Positions 25,702 to 35,174 of a DNA stretch of 64,000 nucleotides are shown in pieces (position 1 is the stretch's first letter; every line of letters begins with the position of its first letter). The notes under the pieces are model-generated. The model saw only the letters and a list, made by a program, of their open reading frames with translations, was not told the DNA's origin and did no database searches. This DNA comes from Fidelibacterota bacterium (GTDB lineage: Bacteria > Fidelibacterota > Marinisomatia > SCGC-AAA003-L08 > TS1B11). The translations under genes were made by a program, and so were the position numbers. The DNA lies in assembly GCA_004124875.1 (NCBI GenBank), contig SCKJ01000003.1, forward strand, positions 92,654 through 156,653. The letters run 5' to 3'.

Positions 25702-26883
25702 ATGATCGACAACGATGCCATTCTAGAGATTCTAAAGACGGTAAACTATCCCGGATTCAGCCGTGATATTGTCTCGTTTGGTATGGTTTCCAATGTTGAA
25801 CTGCATGGTGACCACGCCCATATCACACTCGCGGTTGCCACCACCAGCGATAGCCAGAAAGAAGCCCTCACCCAGGCGGTGCAGAAAGCCTTGGCCGGCG
25901 AAGAGGGACTCGCCCAGGTGGACGTGAAAATTGTTGCTCCGGGCCCCAAAGACAACGGGCAACCGGCGGCGCCCGGCGCGCCCATAGGGGCTCCCATCCC
26001 TGCTCCCGGGCGGGCGATGTCGCCCATCCCCGGCGTTAAATACACCATCGCCGTGGCAAGCGGTAAAGGGGGCGTCGGTAAATCGACGGTGGCGGTCAAT
26101 ATGGCGGCGGCCATCAGCCAGACAGGCGCCTCTGTCGGCATCCTCGATCTGGACATTTACGGTCCCAGCCTGCCGATGATCATGGGCATACAGGATCAGC
26201 CGTTACTCGATCAGAATCAAAAGATCATCCCCTTGGAGCGGCACGGCATGCGCCTGATGTCCTTCGGATTCATTTCCGGCAACAAGGCACCCACTATCTG
26301 GCGGGGTCCCATGGTGGCGAAAATGACGCAGCAGTTTTTTGAAGATGTCGCCTGGGGCGAGCTCGATTACCTCATTCTGGACCTGCCTCCGGGGACGGGG
26401 GACGTGCAACTGACGCTGGTCCAGCGCCTGGCCCTGACCGGCGCCATCATCGTGACGACACCCCAACAACTGGCGCTGCTGGATGTGAGCAAAGGCGCCG
26501 ACATGTTTGCCAAGGTCAACACGCCCGTCATAGGAGTGGTTGAAAATATGGCAGGCCTGGCCCTTGAAGGGATCGTGCGCGATGCCGCGGGCAATCCGGT
26601 GCCGGGCGCTCAACTGGAGATGGAAGGTCTGGGTGAAATCGGCGCTATTCCCGTTGGAGACGACGGCCGCTTTTCCGTGACTGTGCCGGTGTTCCGGGCC
26701 GGTGGCGGCGAGCAGGAAAGCAAGCGCCTGGAGGTGCCTCTTTTGGCCCGGATACCGCTGGTCCCCGACATGGTTATTTCTTCTGACAGCGGTGAGCCGT
26801 TTGTCCTCACTTATCCCGATAGCATAGCCGGCAAGGCGTTTACGGCGCTGGCTCAGGCGGTCATCGATCAGGCGACCGGCTAG
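25702..26883 (+). CDS. Mrp/ApbC-type P-loop ATPase with inserted domain, no cysteines
   Basis: A 393-residue Mrp/NBP35 homologue, a family that delivers iron-sulfur clusters. An N-terminal MIP18/DUF59 domain (about 1-80) and a Pro/Ala-rich linker lead to the deviant Walker A GKGGVGKSTVAVN near residue 121. DIYGPSLP, WRGPMV and ILDLPPGTGD are family motifs. After GVVENMAG, where many members have CPxCG, this protein has no Cys; instead about 45 residues run GIVRDAAGNPVPGA to DDGRFSVTVP, like a carboxypeptidase-regulatory beta-sandwich, before the conserved GGGEQESKRLEVPLLARIPL. No Cys is visible anywhere, so a canonical bridging cluster cannot form. Some FCB relatives also lack CxxC. Confidence 0.9.
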   Translation: MIDNDAILEILKTVNYPGFSRDIVSFGMVSNVELHGDHAHITLAVATTSDSQKEALTQAVQKALAGEEGLAQVDVKIVAPGPKDNGQPAAPGAPIGAPIPAPGRAMSPIPGVKYTIAVASGKGGVGKSTVAVNMAAAISQTGASVGILDLDIYGPSLPMIMGIQDQPLLDQNQKIIPLERHGMRLMSFGFISGNKAPTIWRGPMVAKMTQQFFEDVAWGELDYLILDLPPGTGDVQLTLVQRLALTGAIIVTTPQQLALLDVSKGADMFAKVNTPVIGVVENMAGLALEGIVRDAAGNPVPGAQLEMEGLGEIGAIPVGDDGRFSVTVPVFRAGGGEQESKRLEVPLLARIPLVPDMVISSDSGEPFVLTYPDSIAGKAFTALAQAVIDQATG

Positions 26884-26940
26884 AAGCGCTGTTGCCCGCC
26901 GGCCTGCCGCAAACGGGTCGATCATCGTTACATTCCGCCC

Positions 26941-27717
26941 ATGAAACTGCTGCCTGTATTGGTGTTGGCCCAATTTGCGGCCCTTTATCCTCTGTTTCTC
27001 TGGATTGCCCCCCTGCGGCAACTGCCGGCGGGATTCACCCGTTTTAATTTGGGCATGGCCACAGTCATATTGGGCCTCGCCACTCTGCTTGCCGCCGCCG
27101 GCGGACTGCCGTGGCCGATGCTGCGCCTGCTGCTCCTGCTGGCCGTCACGACTTTAGTGCTGCAGCGGCTGCTGTGGGAGAAGCCACTCAGGGCTCGTTC
27201 ACTGCTCACGCCCATCCAACTGGTTTGGGGGCTGACGCTGTGGCAGCCGATTTTGGCCACGACCTCATTGACGTCGCCACTGACCGTCTGGATCTCCATT
27301 GCTCTGGGTGGCCTGGCGTTTGGCGGAGTCATGTATGCCATGGTGCTGGGACATTGGTACTTGAACGTTGTCGATCTTCCTGTCCGTTTTCTGCAACTGG
27401 CCTGCCGGGCCGCGCTGGGAATTCTGGTTGTTCGCCTCGTGTGGTCGCTGGGCATCCTTGCTTTTTCCGAAGCGGTCGTGCATCAACGCATGAAACCGGC
27501 CTACGTTCTGCTGGGGGAGCTTGATGGCATCTTTCTCTGGCTGGGATTGGCGCCGGGACTTATCGGCGGCATGGTCGTCACCTTCATGGCCCTGAAAAGC
27601 GCCCTGATCCAATCGACCCAGTCAGCGACCGGGCTGCTCTATGTCGCCCTGGTGCTGGTAGCCATGAGTACCTTGAGCTTCAGCGGCTATCTGGTGCTGA
27701 AAGATATGCCCCTGTGA
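26941..27717 (+). CDS. Polytopic membrane protein, unknown
   Basis: Not recognised. A 258-residue protein with about seven or eight hydrophobic helices and few charged residues. The phrase MVLGHWYLNVVDLPVRFLQL in the middle (His-Trp-Tyr in a helix end) stands out as probably conserved. The ATG is 57 bases after the Mrp stop without an obvious ribosome site (ATTCCGCCC precedes it). Its end overlaps the zinc-ribbon gene by 4 bases, so the two are probably made together. Confidence 0.7.
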   Translation: MKLLPVLVLAQFAALYPLFLWIAPLRQLPAGFTRFNLGMATVILGLATLLAAAGGLPWPMLRLLLLLAVTTLVLQRLLWEKPLRARSLLTPIQLVWGLTLWQPILATTSLTSPLTVWISIALGGLAFGGVMYAMVLGHWYLNVVDLPVRFLQLACRAALGILVVRLVWSLGILAFSEAVVHQRMKPAYVLLGELDGIFLWLGLAPGLIGGMVVTFMALKSALIQSTQSATGLLYVALVLVAMSTLSFSGYLVLKDMPL

Positions 27718-28157
27718 TCGCGCTGGCGCCCACGGCTGTGGCCATCGAGTGCGATCAGTGCGGGCGCTATCATCGCTATCCACCCGGGGCCGCTGGCGAC
27801 CTCAACTGTCCCCAGTGCGGCCATGCGCATGGCTCGCTGCAAGCCAGCTGGACGGCCCGGGAAGATTGTTCCATTTGCGGATGCCGGCACCTCTACCGGC
27901 GCAAGGATTTCAACCAGTTGGTGGGGCTGGCAATCATAGCCGTGGGGGCCATACTGGCCGTCGCCATCAGCTACTGGTATTTGCTGGCATTCTCGCTGCT
28001 GGACCTGGTTTTGTACCGGCAGGTGCGCGATGTGGCTGTCTGCCACCGATGCGGCGCGGAATTTCGAGGCGCTGCAGGGACTGCCGAGCTGCCGCTGTTT
28101 GAGCACCATACCGCTGAAATTTACCAATCGGCCGATTCCGTGGCCGGCCAGCCGTGA
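27714..28157 (+). CDS. Small zinc-ribbon membrane protein, unknown
   Basis: A 147-residue protein with GTG start overlapping the previous gene. The N-terminal 60 residues hold Cys pairs CDQC, CPQC and CSICGC, at least one zinc ribbon. Two hydrophobic stretches follow (LVGLAIIAVGAILAVAISYWYLLAFSLLDLVLY), then a last pair CHRCGAEF near residue 114. A membrane-anchored metal-binding protein is likely. No function can be given. The uppS start follows 48 bases later. Confidence 0.7.
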   Translation: MIALAPTAVAIECDQCGRYHRYPPGAAGDLNCPQCGHAHGSLQASWTAREDCSICGCRHLYRRKDFNQLVGLAIIAVGAILAVAISYWYLLAFSLLDLVLYRQVRDVAVCHRCGAEFRGAAGTAELPLFEHHTAEIYQSADSVAGQP

Positions 28158-28205
28158 TGTTGCACTGCGGCACGACCTGACGGTAAATTGAACACGGCGG
28201 CGATT

Positions 28206-28982
28206 ATGCAAGTATCAGAACAAGAACTCATGGAACAGGTCCTCCAGCGGGGCGATCTGCCCGGCCATATCGCCATTATAATGGATGGCAACGGGCGCTG
28301 GGCCGTCAGCCAGGGGCTACCCCGGCTGGCCGGTCACAAGGAGGGCGTTGTCTCGGTTCGGGAAATCACCCGTGCGGCAGGCGAGCTCGGCATATCGGCC
28401 CTGACCCTGTTTACCTTTTCGTCGGAAAATTGGAGAAGGCCCAAGACGGAAGTGGACGCGCTGATGCGGCTGCTGGTGACGACAATCAGGGGCGAAGTGC
28501 AGGATCTGATGGACAATAACGTGCGGCTGACGGCCATTGGGTGTCTGGATGACCTGCCTGATGTCGCCCGGGAGGAGTTGCAGACGGCCATCAAGGCCAC
28601 AGCTTCCAATGCGGGCCTGAACCTCAATTTGGCCCTCAGCTACGGGGGGCGTCAGGAAATTTTGCTGGCGGTCAAGCGGGTGGCTGAAGCGGTGGCCAAA
28701 GGCGAACTGGACCCGGACGACATTGATGAAACGATGTTCTCCCAGAAGCTTTACACGCACGGTATGCCGGACCCTGATTTGATCATCCGCACCAGCGGCG
28801 AGGCCCGTTTGAGCAACTTTATGATCTGGCAGTCTGCTTATGCCGAGCTCGTCATTGCCGATGCGATGTGGCCGGCCTTTCGCCGACGGGAACTTTACCA
28901 GGCCATTCAGGTATACCAGCAGCGAGAGCGCCGCTTCGGGAAAATCAGCGAGCAGATACAAACCTCCACCATTCTGGGATAA
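28206..28982 (+). CDS. uppS: Undecaprenyl diphosphate synthase (isoprenyl transferase)
   Basis: UppS condenses isopentenyl diphosphate units in cis to make the C55 carrier lipid for peptidoglycan and O-antigen precursors. The 258-residue protein has HIAIIMDGNGRWA (catalytic Asp), GHKEGVVSVREITRAAGELG, LTLFTFSSENWRRP and the late PDPDLIIRTSGEARLSNFMIWQSAYAEL, all diagnostic. The ATG at 28206 gives a usual N-terminus; a TTG at 28188 is also in frame. It begins the envelope operon, 6 bases ahead of bamA. Confidence 0.95.
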   Translation: MQVSEQELMEQVLQRGDLPGHIAIIMDGNGRWAVSQGLPRLAGHKEGVVSVREITRAAGELGISALTLFTFSSENWRRPKTEVDALMRLLVTTIRGEVQDLMDNNVRLTAIGCLDDLPDVAREELQTAIKATASNAGLNLNLALSYGGRQEILLAVKRVAEAVAKGELDPDDIDETMFSQKLYTHGMPDPDLIIRTSGEARLSNFMIWQSAYAELVIADAMWPAFRRRELYQAIQVYQQRERRFGKISEQIQTSTILG

Positions 28983-28988
28983 TTTGAA

Positions 28989-31397
28989 GTGCGTAAAAAC
29001 AGCCTGATATTAATCCTGTTACTGACCGCTTCGGCCTGGGGCCAGGAGATTCCGAGCATCCTGGTGCGGGAAGTCGTGGTGACGGGCAATGACCGGGCCT
29101 CTGCCCAAGTCATTGAGTCCACGTCGAAAATGTATGCGGGACGATCCGTGACCATGATGGATATTCAGCAGGGTATACGCCGATTGTGGGCACTGGGATT
29201 TTTCAGCGATATCCAGGTATATCTGGACGATGAAGACGGCGACGGCGGCACCATACGGATTGACGTGGCCGAATATCCCTCCCTGGAAAAAATCGAATTT
29301 GACGGCAACGACAAGCTGAAAGACAAAAAATTGCTTGAGGAAATAGGTCTGAGTCCGCCTGCCGTTTTATCGGATTACGCTATCTCTGAGGCCGTGCGAA
29401 AGATCAGGAACGCCTACCACGAGGACGGGTACCTCGACGTAGAGGTCAACACTACGCTTGAGCCCGGTGATAAACCTCATGGCCGCATCCTGAAGATTGC
29501 CGTCGTGGAGCATAAGAAAATCAAACTGCGGCAGGTCAAATTTGAGGGTAACGAGGCTGTGCGGGACATCGCCCTCCGGTTCCAGATGAAGGAGACCAAG
29601 CCGTGGAAATGGTACGCCTTTTGGAGGTCCCCCTTCGACCGCGACAAGTATGAAACCGACCTGGCCGCCCTCATCATCTACTACCGCAACAAGGGCTACC
29701 GTGATGCCCGGATCGTTCAGGATTCGGTGGCCATCCTGCCCAATGGCAAAGGGATGAGTCTCACCATCACTATCGAGGAAGGCGTGCCCTACTATTACCG
29801 CAATATTACCTGGGAAGGCAACATTCTGCACGATGATGACCGGCTGGCAGCCGCCCTCGGATTTGAGCGCGGTGATCTCTACAGCAAGGAGGCCTTTGAA
29901 ATTGCGGTGGCCCAGCGGGTGCACCCCATCTACATGGATGATGGCTACCTCTACTCCCAGATTAATCCCGTGGAATTTCCCGTTGGTGAGGACTCTGTGG
30001 ATGTGGTCTTCAATGTCGTTGAAAACCAGAAAGTGTCGGTCCGCTATATCCATGTAAACGGCAACGACAAAACGCGCGATTATGTTGTCAGGCGGGAGTT
30101 GCGCATCCATCCGGGTGAAACCTTCAGCTATGAGAAGCTGACCCGCAGCCAGCGGGATGTATGGATTCTGAACTATTTCGAGAACGTTGAGCCCAATGTC
30201 ATCCCTGTGGATGAAGACGAGGTGGACCTGAGCATTACCGTTACCGAAAGGTCGTCAGACCGGGCAAATTTATCTCTGGGCTACACGGAGCAAAACGGCT
30301 TTATCGGCGGCGGCGGCGTGGAGTTCAATAATCTTCTCGGGATGGGCCAAAAACTGAGCATCAACTATCAGCGGGGCACCCAGTTCCAATTTGGAGGCCT
30401 TGGGGGAGCGCAAGCGGCGGCTTTCCAGTCGTTTTCCTTGAGCCTTTCAAATCCATGGATGTTCAACACCCCCAATCTGGTGGGCGCGTCTGTCTTTTAC
30501 AGCGAGCGGGGCACCGGTCAGTATTTTCTTCCGTTCGACATTACGCAGTGGGGTGGTTCTGCCCGTTGGGGACGCCGTTTTCGCTGGCCTGACAACTTCT
30601 TCAGGGGATCGTGGATTTTCCAAGCGGGTGCCAAAAACTATTTTGGCACGAGTGATAAGGATGCAACCTATAACCTGCTGAGGCAATACCTGTCAGGATT
30701 GCGGCTGGAGGATATCGAAACGAAGGACGGCCGCAACTTCTCTTCCTCAGTGGGGATATCCATTACCCAGGTGATTGCGCGCGACAGCCGGGACCGGCCG
30801 GAATTTCCCACCCAGGGCTCACAGTTCGAGTTGTTATCAACGCTGTCAGGCATCTTTTTGGGTGGAAATGAAGATTTTCAGAAACACGTGGTATCACTGA
30901 AGTGGTACAGTCCTGTTGCGGCGAAGAAATTGGTATTTTTTCAGATGGCCAAAATCGGTTACATCGAACAGTTCAAAGGAGGGGAAGGCCGCTCAGTGCT
31001 GCCACCGGATGAAAAATTCTACTTAGGCGGAACCGGCGTTCCGTTTGGCGAAATGCTGCGAGGCTACAAGTCCAACACAATCGGTCCTTATGCGAATGGC
31101 CCTCTGGGAGCATCGGTAATGTTAAAGTATTCAGCGGAACTGCGCCTGTCGATCTCGAGCAGTCCCACGGTGTACGCTTTGGTCTTTGCCGACATGGGCA
31201 ACGCCTGGTTTGACCTCCGCCAGACAGACCCGTTCAATCTCAAACGGTCGCTGGGGGTAGGCGTGCGTCTGTTCATGCCGATGTTGGGCATGCTCGGACT
31301 TGATATCGGTTACGGCTTTGACTCAGTATCTACCGGCAATGCCCGTAATGACGCACCAGGTTGGGAAACGCATTTTATTTTCGGTCAACCTTTTTAG
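28989..31397 (+). CDS. bamA: Outer membrane protein assembly factor BamA
   Basis: BamA inserts beta-barrel proteins in the outer membrane. The 802-residue protein begins with GTG, has a signal peptide ending in TASAWGQ, five POTRA-like repeats to about residue 400 (VREVVVTGNDRASAQVIES, IEFDGNDKLKDKKLLEEIG, LRQVKFEGNEAVRDIAL, ITWEGNILHDDDRL, IHVNGNDKTRDYVVRREL) and a C-terminal Omp85 barrel with LGYTEQNGFIGGGGVEFNNLLG and the lid motif GEMLRGY-type phrase VPFGEMLRGYKSN (where (V/I)RGY is usual). It ends in Phe as barrel proteins do. It lies in the conserved uppS-bamA-skp-lpxD order. Confidence 0.95.
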   Translation: MRKNSLILILLLTASAWGQEIPSILVREVVVTGNDRASAQVIESTSKMYAGRSVTMMDIQQGIRRLWALGFFSDIQVYLDDEDGDGGTIRIDVAEYPSLEKIEFDGNDKLKDKKLLEEIGLSPPAVLSDYAISEAVRKIRNAYHEDGYLDVEVNTTLEPGDKPHGRILKIAVVEHKKIKLRQVKFEGNEAVRDIALRFQMKETKPWKWYAFWRSPFDRDKYETDLAALIIYYRNKGYRDARIVQDSVAILPNGKGMSLTITIEEGVPYYYRNITWEGNILHDDDRLAAALGFERGDLYSKEAFEIAVAQRVHPIYMDDGYLYSQINPVEFPVGEDSVDVVFNVVENQKVSVRYIHVNGNDKTRDYVVRRELRIHPGETFSYEKLTRSQRDVWILNYFENVEPNVIPVDEDEVDLSITVTERSSDRANLSLGYTEQNGFIGGGGVEFNNLLGMGQKLSINYQRGTQFQFGGLGGAQAAAFQSFSLSLSNPWMFNTPNLVGASVFYSERGTGQYFLPFDITQWGGSARWGRRFRWPDNFFRGSWIFQAGAKNYFGTSDKDATYNLLRQYLSGLRLEDIETKDGRNFSSSVGISITQVIARDSRDRPEFPTQGSQFELLSTLSGIFLGGNEDFQKHVVSLKWYSPVAAKKLVFFQMAKIGYIEQFKGGEGRSVLPPDEKFYLGGTGVPFGEMLRGYKSNTIGPYANGPLGASVMLKYSAELRLSISSSPTVYALVFADMGNAWFDLRQTDPFNLKRSLGVGVRLFMPMLGMLGLDIGYGFDSVSTGNARNDAPGWETHFIFGQPF

Positions 31398-31422
31398 TTC
31401 AAACCAAGCGTAAGGAGAGAAG

Positions 31423-31950
31423 GTGGGAAAAAGCAGTTACATTTATGCTGCAGCGTTAGCAGTGCTTGCGATTCCTTTTATTGCGCCTGCCCAGGTGAAG
31501 ATGGGTTTTATCGATTCGAATAGAATCCTGCAGGAATTTGAGGAAGTGCGGGATGCTCAGGCCAAGCTGGAAAAAGAGACGCGGCGTCTACAGGCTGAAT
31601 ACAATGTGTACGTGACCCGCCTCGATTCACTTCAGCGGGAATTTGAAAAGCAGCGTCTTTTACTCAGCAATGAGATGATGCGGACGAAAGAGGCTGAAAT
31701 GCAAGGGCTTCTGCGGACCACGCAGCAGTTTCAGCAACAGAAATTTGGTCCCGAGGGTGATCTGTACCGTTACCAGGCGCAGCTGATGGCCCCCATACTG
31801 GACAAAGTGGACGCCGCGGTCAAGCAGATCGGCGCGGAAAAGGCATATGACTATATCCTGGACGCTGCTGGTGGGGCTATCGTCTACGCGCTGCCGGCCC
31901 ACGACCTGACGCTCGACGTGATAAATCATCTCCGCCGCGGCGGAAAATAA
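31423..31950 (+). CDS. skp: Periplasmic chaperone Skp/OmpH
   Basis: A 175-residue periplasmic protein that holds unfolded outer-membrane proteins on the way to BamA. It starts with GTG after AGGAGAGAAG, has a signal peptide (IYAAALAVLAIPFIAPAQ), then the typical VKMGFIDSNRILQEFEEVRDAQAKLEKE and long coiled-coil arms to residue about 120, and the end segment ILDKVDAAVKQIGAEKAYDYILDAAGG that builds the trimer body. Position between bamA and lpxD is conserved across diderms. Confidence 0.92.
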   Translation: MGKSSYIYAAALAVLAIPFIAPAQVKMGFIDSNRILQEFEEVRDAQAKLEKETRRLQAEYNVYVTRLDSLQREFEKQRLLLSNEMMRTKEAEMQGLLRTTQQFQQQKFGPEGDLYRYQAQLMAPILDKVDAAVKQIGAEKAYDYILDAAGGAIVYALPAHDLTLDVINHLRRGGK

Positions 31951-31960
31951 CCGGGATATC

Positions 31961-33001
31961 ATGCCAACCCTTTCCGAAATAGCCGTGGCCATCTATGGCC
32001 GGGTGGACGGGGATGGCGCCATTGAAATTTCGCACTGCTGCGACATCACTGCCGGCACTGCCGGTGGTATCACGTATGTGGTGAACGAGTCAGCGGCCCA
32101 TCATCTTCCGGGGTGCGGCGCCAGCGCCGTCATCCTGGATGAATCGACCGGGGCCGCAGGATTTCCGGCTGTCCGCGTAAATAATCCCGCCAAAGCGTTC
32201 GCCCAGGCATTGGCCCTGCTCCATCCCCATAGCGAGCCGGCCCCGCAGATTCATCCCGCCGCGGTAGTGGGCGAGGCCGTCCAGATGGGGGACAATATCT
32301 ACATCGGGCCGTTTGCTGCCGTTGGCGATGGGGCGGTCATCGGCGACAATGTGATCATTGGAGCCGGGGTCGTCATAGGTCGCGGTGTTGTGATGGGCGA
32401 CCGGGTCAATCTTCATCCCCGGGTGGTGCTTTACGACAACACGATGCTGGGCAACGATGTCGCCATTCATGCCGGAACGGTCATTGGATCGGACGGCTTC
32501 GGGTACGTTACCGAAAACGATGTGCATACCAAAATACCACAAGTGGGACGCACGATCATTGGCGACCGGGTTGAAATAGGCGCCAACTGTGCCATCGACC
32601 GCGGATCCCTGGGCGATACGGTGATTGGCGAAGATACCAAACTTGATAATCTGGTGCACATTGCCCACAACGTGAAAATAGGCGTTGGCTGCCTGATTGC
32701 CGGGGAAGTCGGGATTGCCGGTTCCACCACGATCGGCAACTTTGTGACGATAGCCGGCCAAGTGGGGATCATCAGCCATATCAGCATCGGCGACAGGACC
32801 GTCTTGGGCAGCAAGGCCGGCGTCACTAAGCCGATTGCCGCAGGGCAGTTCTATGGTGGCTTCCCTGCAGATGACCAGCGCCATTGGTTGCGCACACAAT
32901 CGGCGCTGAAAGGACTGCCCGAGCTGGTCAGAAGGGTCCGCTCACTTGAGCACGCGGTTGGCGCGGAAAACTTTGAAGACAAACCTCAGGAGCAGGATTA
33001 G
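31961..33001 (+). CDS. lpxD: UDP-3-O-acylglucosamine N-acyltransferase LpxD
   Basis: LpxD adds the N-linked hydroxyacyl chain in the third step of lipid A synthesis. The 346-residue protein has an N-terminal uridine-binding domain (about 1-95) and a left-handed beta-helix of hexapeptide repeats (IYIGPFAAVGDGAVIGDNVIIGAGVVIG) with the catalytic His in DNLVHIAHNVKIG near residue 235. FGYV-type signature appears as SDGFGYVTENDVHTKIPQVG. It stands 10 bases after skp and 3 bases before lpxC. Confidence 0.96.
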   Translation: MPTLSEIAVAIYGRVDGDGAIEISHCCDITAGTAGGITYVVNESAAHHLPGCGASAVILDESTGAAGFPAVRVNNPAKAFAQALALLHPHSEPAPQIHPAAVVGEAVQMGDNIYIGPFAAVGDGAVIGDNVIIGAGVVIGRGVVMGDRVNLHPRVVLYDNTMLGNDVAIHAGTVIGSDGFGYVTENDVHTKIPQVGRTIIGDRVEIGANCAIDRGSLGDTVIGEDTKLDNLVHIAHNVKIGVGCLIAGEVGIAGSTTIGNFVTIAGQVGIISHISIGDRTVLGSKAGVTKPIAAGQFYGGFPADDQRHWLRTQSALKGLPELVRRVRSLEHAVGAENFEDKPQEQD

Positions 33002-33004
33002 CCG

Positions 33005-34405
33005 GTGGCCGGATTCCAGCAAACCATCGCGGAGATAGCCAGCATTTCTGGCACAGGGCTGCATACAGGGGTCGACTGTGTCGCCACGTTCCGTCCCGCT
33101 GAGACTGATCAGGGTATCCGCTTCACGCGAGCCGACCTGCCCGATTCACCCGAGATTCCCGCCGATATTGAGCATGTCGCCGATATTTCCCGGGGGACGA
33201 CGCTGGAGGTAGACGGCGTTCGCGTGCATACCGTTGAGCATATCCTGGCCGCCGCCGCCGGGCTGGGCATCGACAACCTGATCGTGGAGCTTTCCGAAAA
33301 GGAGCCGCCGGTGATGGACGGCAGCGCCCGGCCGTTCGTAGAGGTGCTGCTAAAAGCCGGCATTGTCAGGCAAAATGCCCCCCGCAGGACGTTGGTGGTA
33401 GACCAGACTGTCTCCTTTGCCGACCCGGATGCGGGTATCGATCTGCATGTGCTTCCCGCCGACGATTTCAGAATCACGTTCATGATGGATTACGGGCATC
33501 TCAATCAGCTGGCCACCCAGTTTATGTCTGTCTATGCCATGCATGAAGATTTTGTCGAGCGCATCGCTCCCGCGCGAACTTTCTGCCTGCTCAGTGAGGT
33601 GCTGGAACTTTATGAACAGGGGCTGGCTAAAGGCGGAAGCCTGGAAAACGCCGTCGTGTTTGTGGATCAGGAGCCCACGGCGGAAGAGATGCTGAAAATG
33701 CGCAAAATTTACAACATCACCGGCGATATTTCCCCTGGAGAAAATGGCATCCTGAAAGGCCAGGAACTGCGCTTTGAAAATGAGGCGGTGCGGCATAAGG
33801 TCCTTGATTTGATTGGCGATCTGGCCCTGTTGGGTATGCCGATTCAGGGCCATGTGGTGGCCACGCGCAGTGGGCATAAGTCCAATATCGAGCTGGTCAG
33901 AAAGCTGCGCAAAGTTTACGGAAAACGCTTCAAGAGCCAGAACGGGCAGGCCGCCAATGCCGGGCCAACGTTCGACATCAAGTCCATTCTCGATGCTCTG
34001 CCGCACCGCTACCCCATGCTCCTCATCGACAGGGTGCTGGAGGTGGACCCCGGTAAACGGGTCAGGGCCTTGAAGAATGTTTCCATCAATGAGCCTCATT
34101 TTCAGGGTCACTTTCCGGGCCAGCCGGTGATGCCGGGCGTGCTGATTCTCGAGGCCATGGCTCAGGCCGGCGGATTCCTTTTGCTCAATGAGCAGATCAA
34201 TCCCGCCACCAAACTGGTTTACTTTTCCGCCATCGACAAGGCCCGTTTCCGTCAAGCCGTCAGGCCCGGAGACCAGCTGATCCTGGAGGTCGAACTGCTG
34301 CGCATTCGCTTAAGCACAGCCAAAATGGCCGGCCGCGCGTTTGTCGATGGAAAACTGGTGGCGGAAGCAGAGTTGATGGCGACCATTGTAGACCGCGAGG
34401 GCTGA
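33005..34405 (+). CDS. lpxC/fabZ: Bifunctional LpxC deacetylase / FabZ dehydratase
   Basis: A natural fusion of 466 residues. Residues 1-310 are LpxC, the zinc deacetylase that commits to lipid [10 protein letters not shown] (zinc His), [17 protein letters not shown] and [14 protein letters not shown]. Residues about 325-466 are FabZ, 3-hydroxyacyl-ACP dehydratase: [19 protein letters not shown] and [22 protein letters not shown] with catalytic His and Glu. The fusion is common in Bacteroidota and relatives and places both enzymes that compete for 3-hydroxyacyl-ACP in one chain. It starts with GTG. Confidence 0.96.
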   Translation: MAGFQQTIAEIASISGTGLHTGVDCVATFRPAETDQGIRFTRADLPDSPEIPADIEHVADISRGTTLEVDGVRVHTVEHILAAAAGLGIDNLIVELSEKEPPVMDGSARPFVEVLLKAGIVRQNAPRRTLVVDQTVSFADPDAGIDLHVLPADDFRITFMMDYGHLNQLATQFMSVYAMHEDFVERIAPARTFCLLSEVLELYEQGLAKGGSLENAVVFVDQEPTAEEMLKMRKIYNITGDISPGENGILKGQELRFENEAVRHKVLDLIGDLALLGMPIQGHVVATRSGHKSNIELVRKLRKVYGKRFKSQNGQAANAGPTFDIKSILDALPHRYPMLLIDRVLEVDPGKRVRALKNVSINEPHFQGHFPGQPVMPGVLILEAMAQAGGFLLLNEQINPATKLVYFSAIDKARFRQAVRPGDQLILEVELLRIRLSTAKMAGRAFVDGKLVAEAELMATIVDREG

Positions 34406-34406
34406 C

Positions 34407-35174
34407 ATTTCCGCGCATATTCACCCCACGGCCCTGATTGACGCAGCAGCGGAGATCGGCAGCGGCGTAACTGTGGGACCTTATGTCGTCATCGGCAGTG
34501 GCGTAGTTGTCGGTGATGATGTGGAGATAATGGCGGCGGCTCAACTGCTGCCGGGTGTTACCGTTGGCGCGGGCAGCCGGATTTATCACGGCGCTATACT
34601 TGGCGGCGATCCGCAGCACATCGACTCCGACCGGCATGCCTCCTCCACAACCATTGGTGAGCAGGTCGTCATCCGCGAATATGTTACGGTCCATCGTGGT
34701 ATCACCCAGGAGGGTACTCTGGTGGGGCAGGGCAGCATGCTGATGGCTTACACGCATCTGGGCCACGACAGCCATCTGGGCCAGCAGGTGATCATCGCCA
34801 ACGGTGTCCAGGTGGGGGGCTTTGTCCGGATAGATGATTTTGCCTCCATTGGCGGCATGACCCCGGTGCACCAGAAGTGCAGCATTGGCAAACATGCTTT
34901 TGTGGGTGGCGGCTACCGGGTGGTACAGGATGTCCCACCGTACATTTTGGCCAGAGGTGAGCCCCTCAGCTTTGGTGGACTCAATGTGATTGGTCTCCGC
35001 CGGCAGAAAGTTGGCCGTAAGCCCCGGGCTGCCCTCAAAGAGGCCTATCGGCTCATTTACCGGTCCGATTTGCTGCTCGTGGAAGCGGTGCAGGCCATTG
35101 AACAGATGGAGCAGACCCCGGAGATCGAGACCGTTCTGCGCTTCATCGCGAGCTCCGGCCGTGGCCTTATTTAG
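34407..35174 (+). CDS. lpxA: UDP-N-acetylglucosamine O-acyltransferase LpxA (apparent ATT start)
   Basis: LpxA makes the first committed lipid A intermediate. The hexapeptide beta-helix, the catalytic His in MAYTHLGHDSHLG, GGMTPVHQKCSIGKHAFVGGG and VPPYILARGEP are clear. The first in-frame GTG (34473) would cut the first 22 residues, but the upstream sequence is conserved LpxA (HIHPTALIDAAAEIGSG) and is closed by a TAG at 34389 with no ATG, GTG or TTG between. The best start is ATT at 34407, 1 base after the lpxC/fabZ stop and 5 bases after GAGGG. From there the protein has 255 residues, normal for the family. Confidence 0.9.
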   Translation: MSAHIHPTALIDAAAEIGSGVTVGPYVVIGSGVVVGDDVEIMAAAQLLPGVTVGAGSRIYHGAILGGDPQHIDSDRHASSTTIGEQVVIREYVTVHRGITQEGTLVGQGSMLMAYTHLGHDSHLGQQVIIANGVQVGGFVRIDDFASIGGMTPVHQKCSIGKHAFVGGGYRVVQDVPPYILARGEPLSFGGLNVIGLRRQKVGRKPRAALKEAYRLIYRSDLLLVEAVQAIEQMEQTPEIETVLRFIASSGRGLI

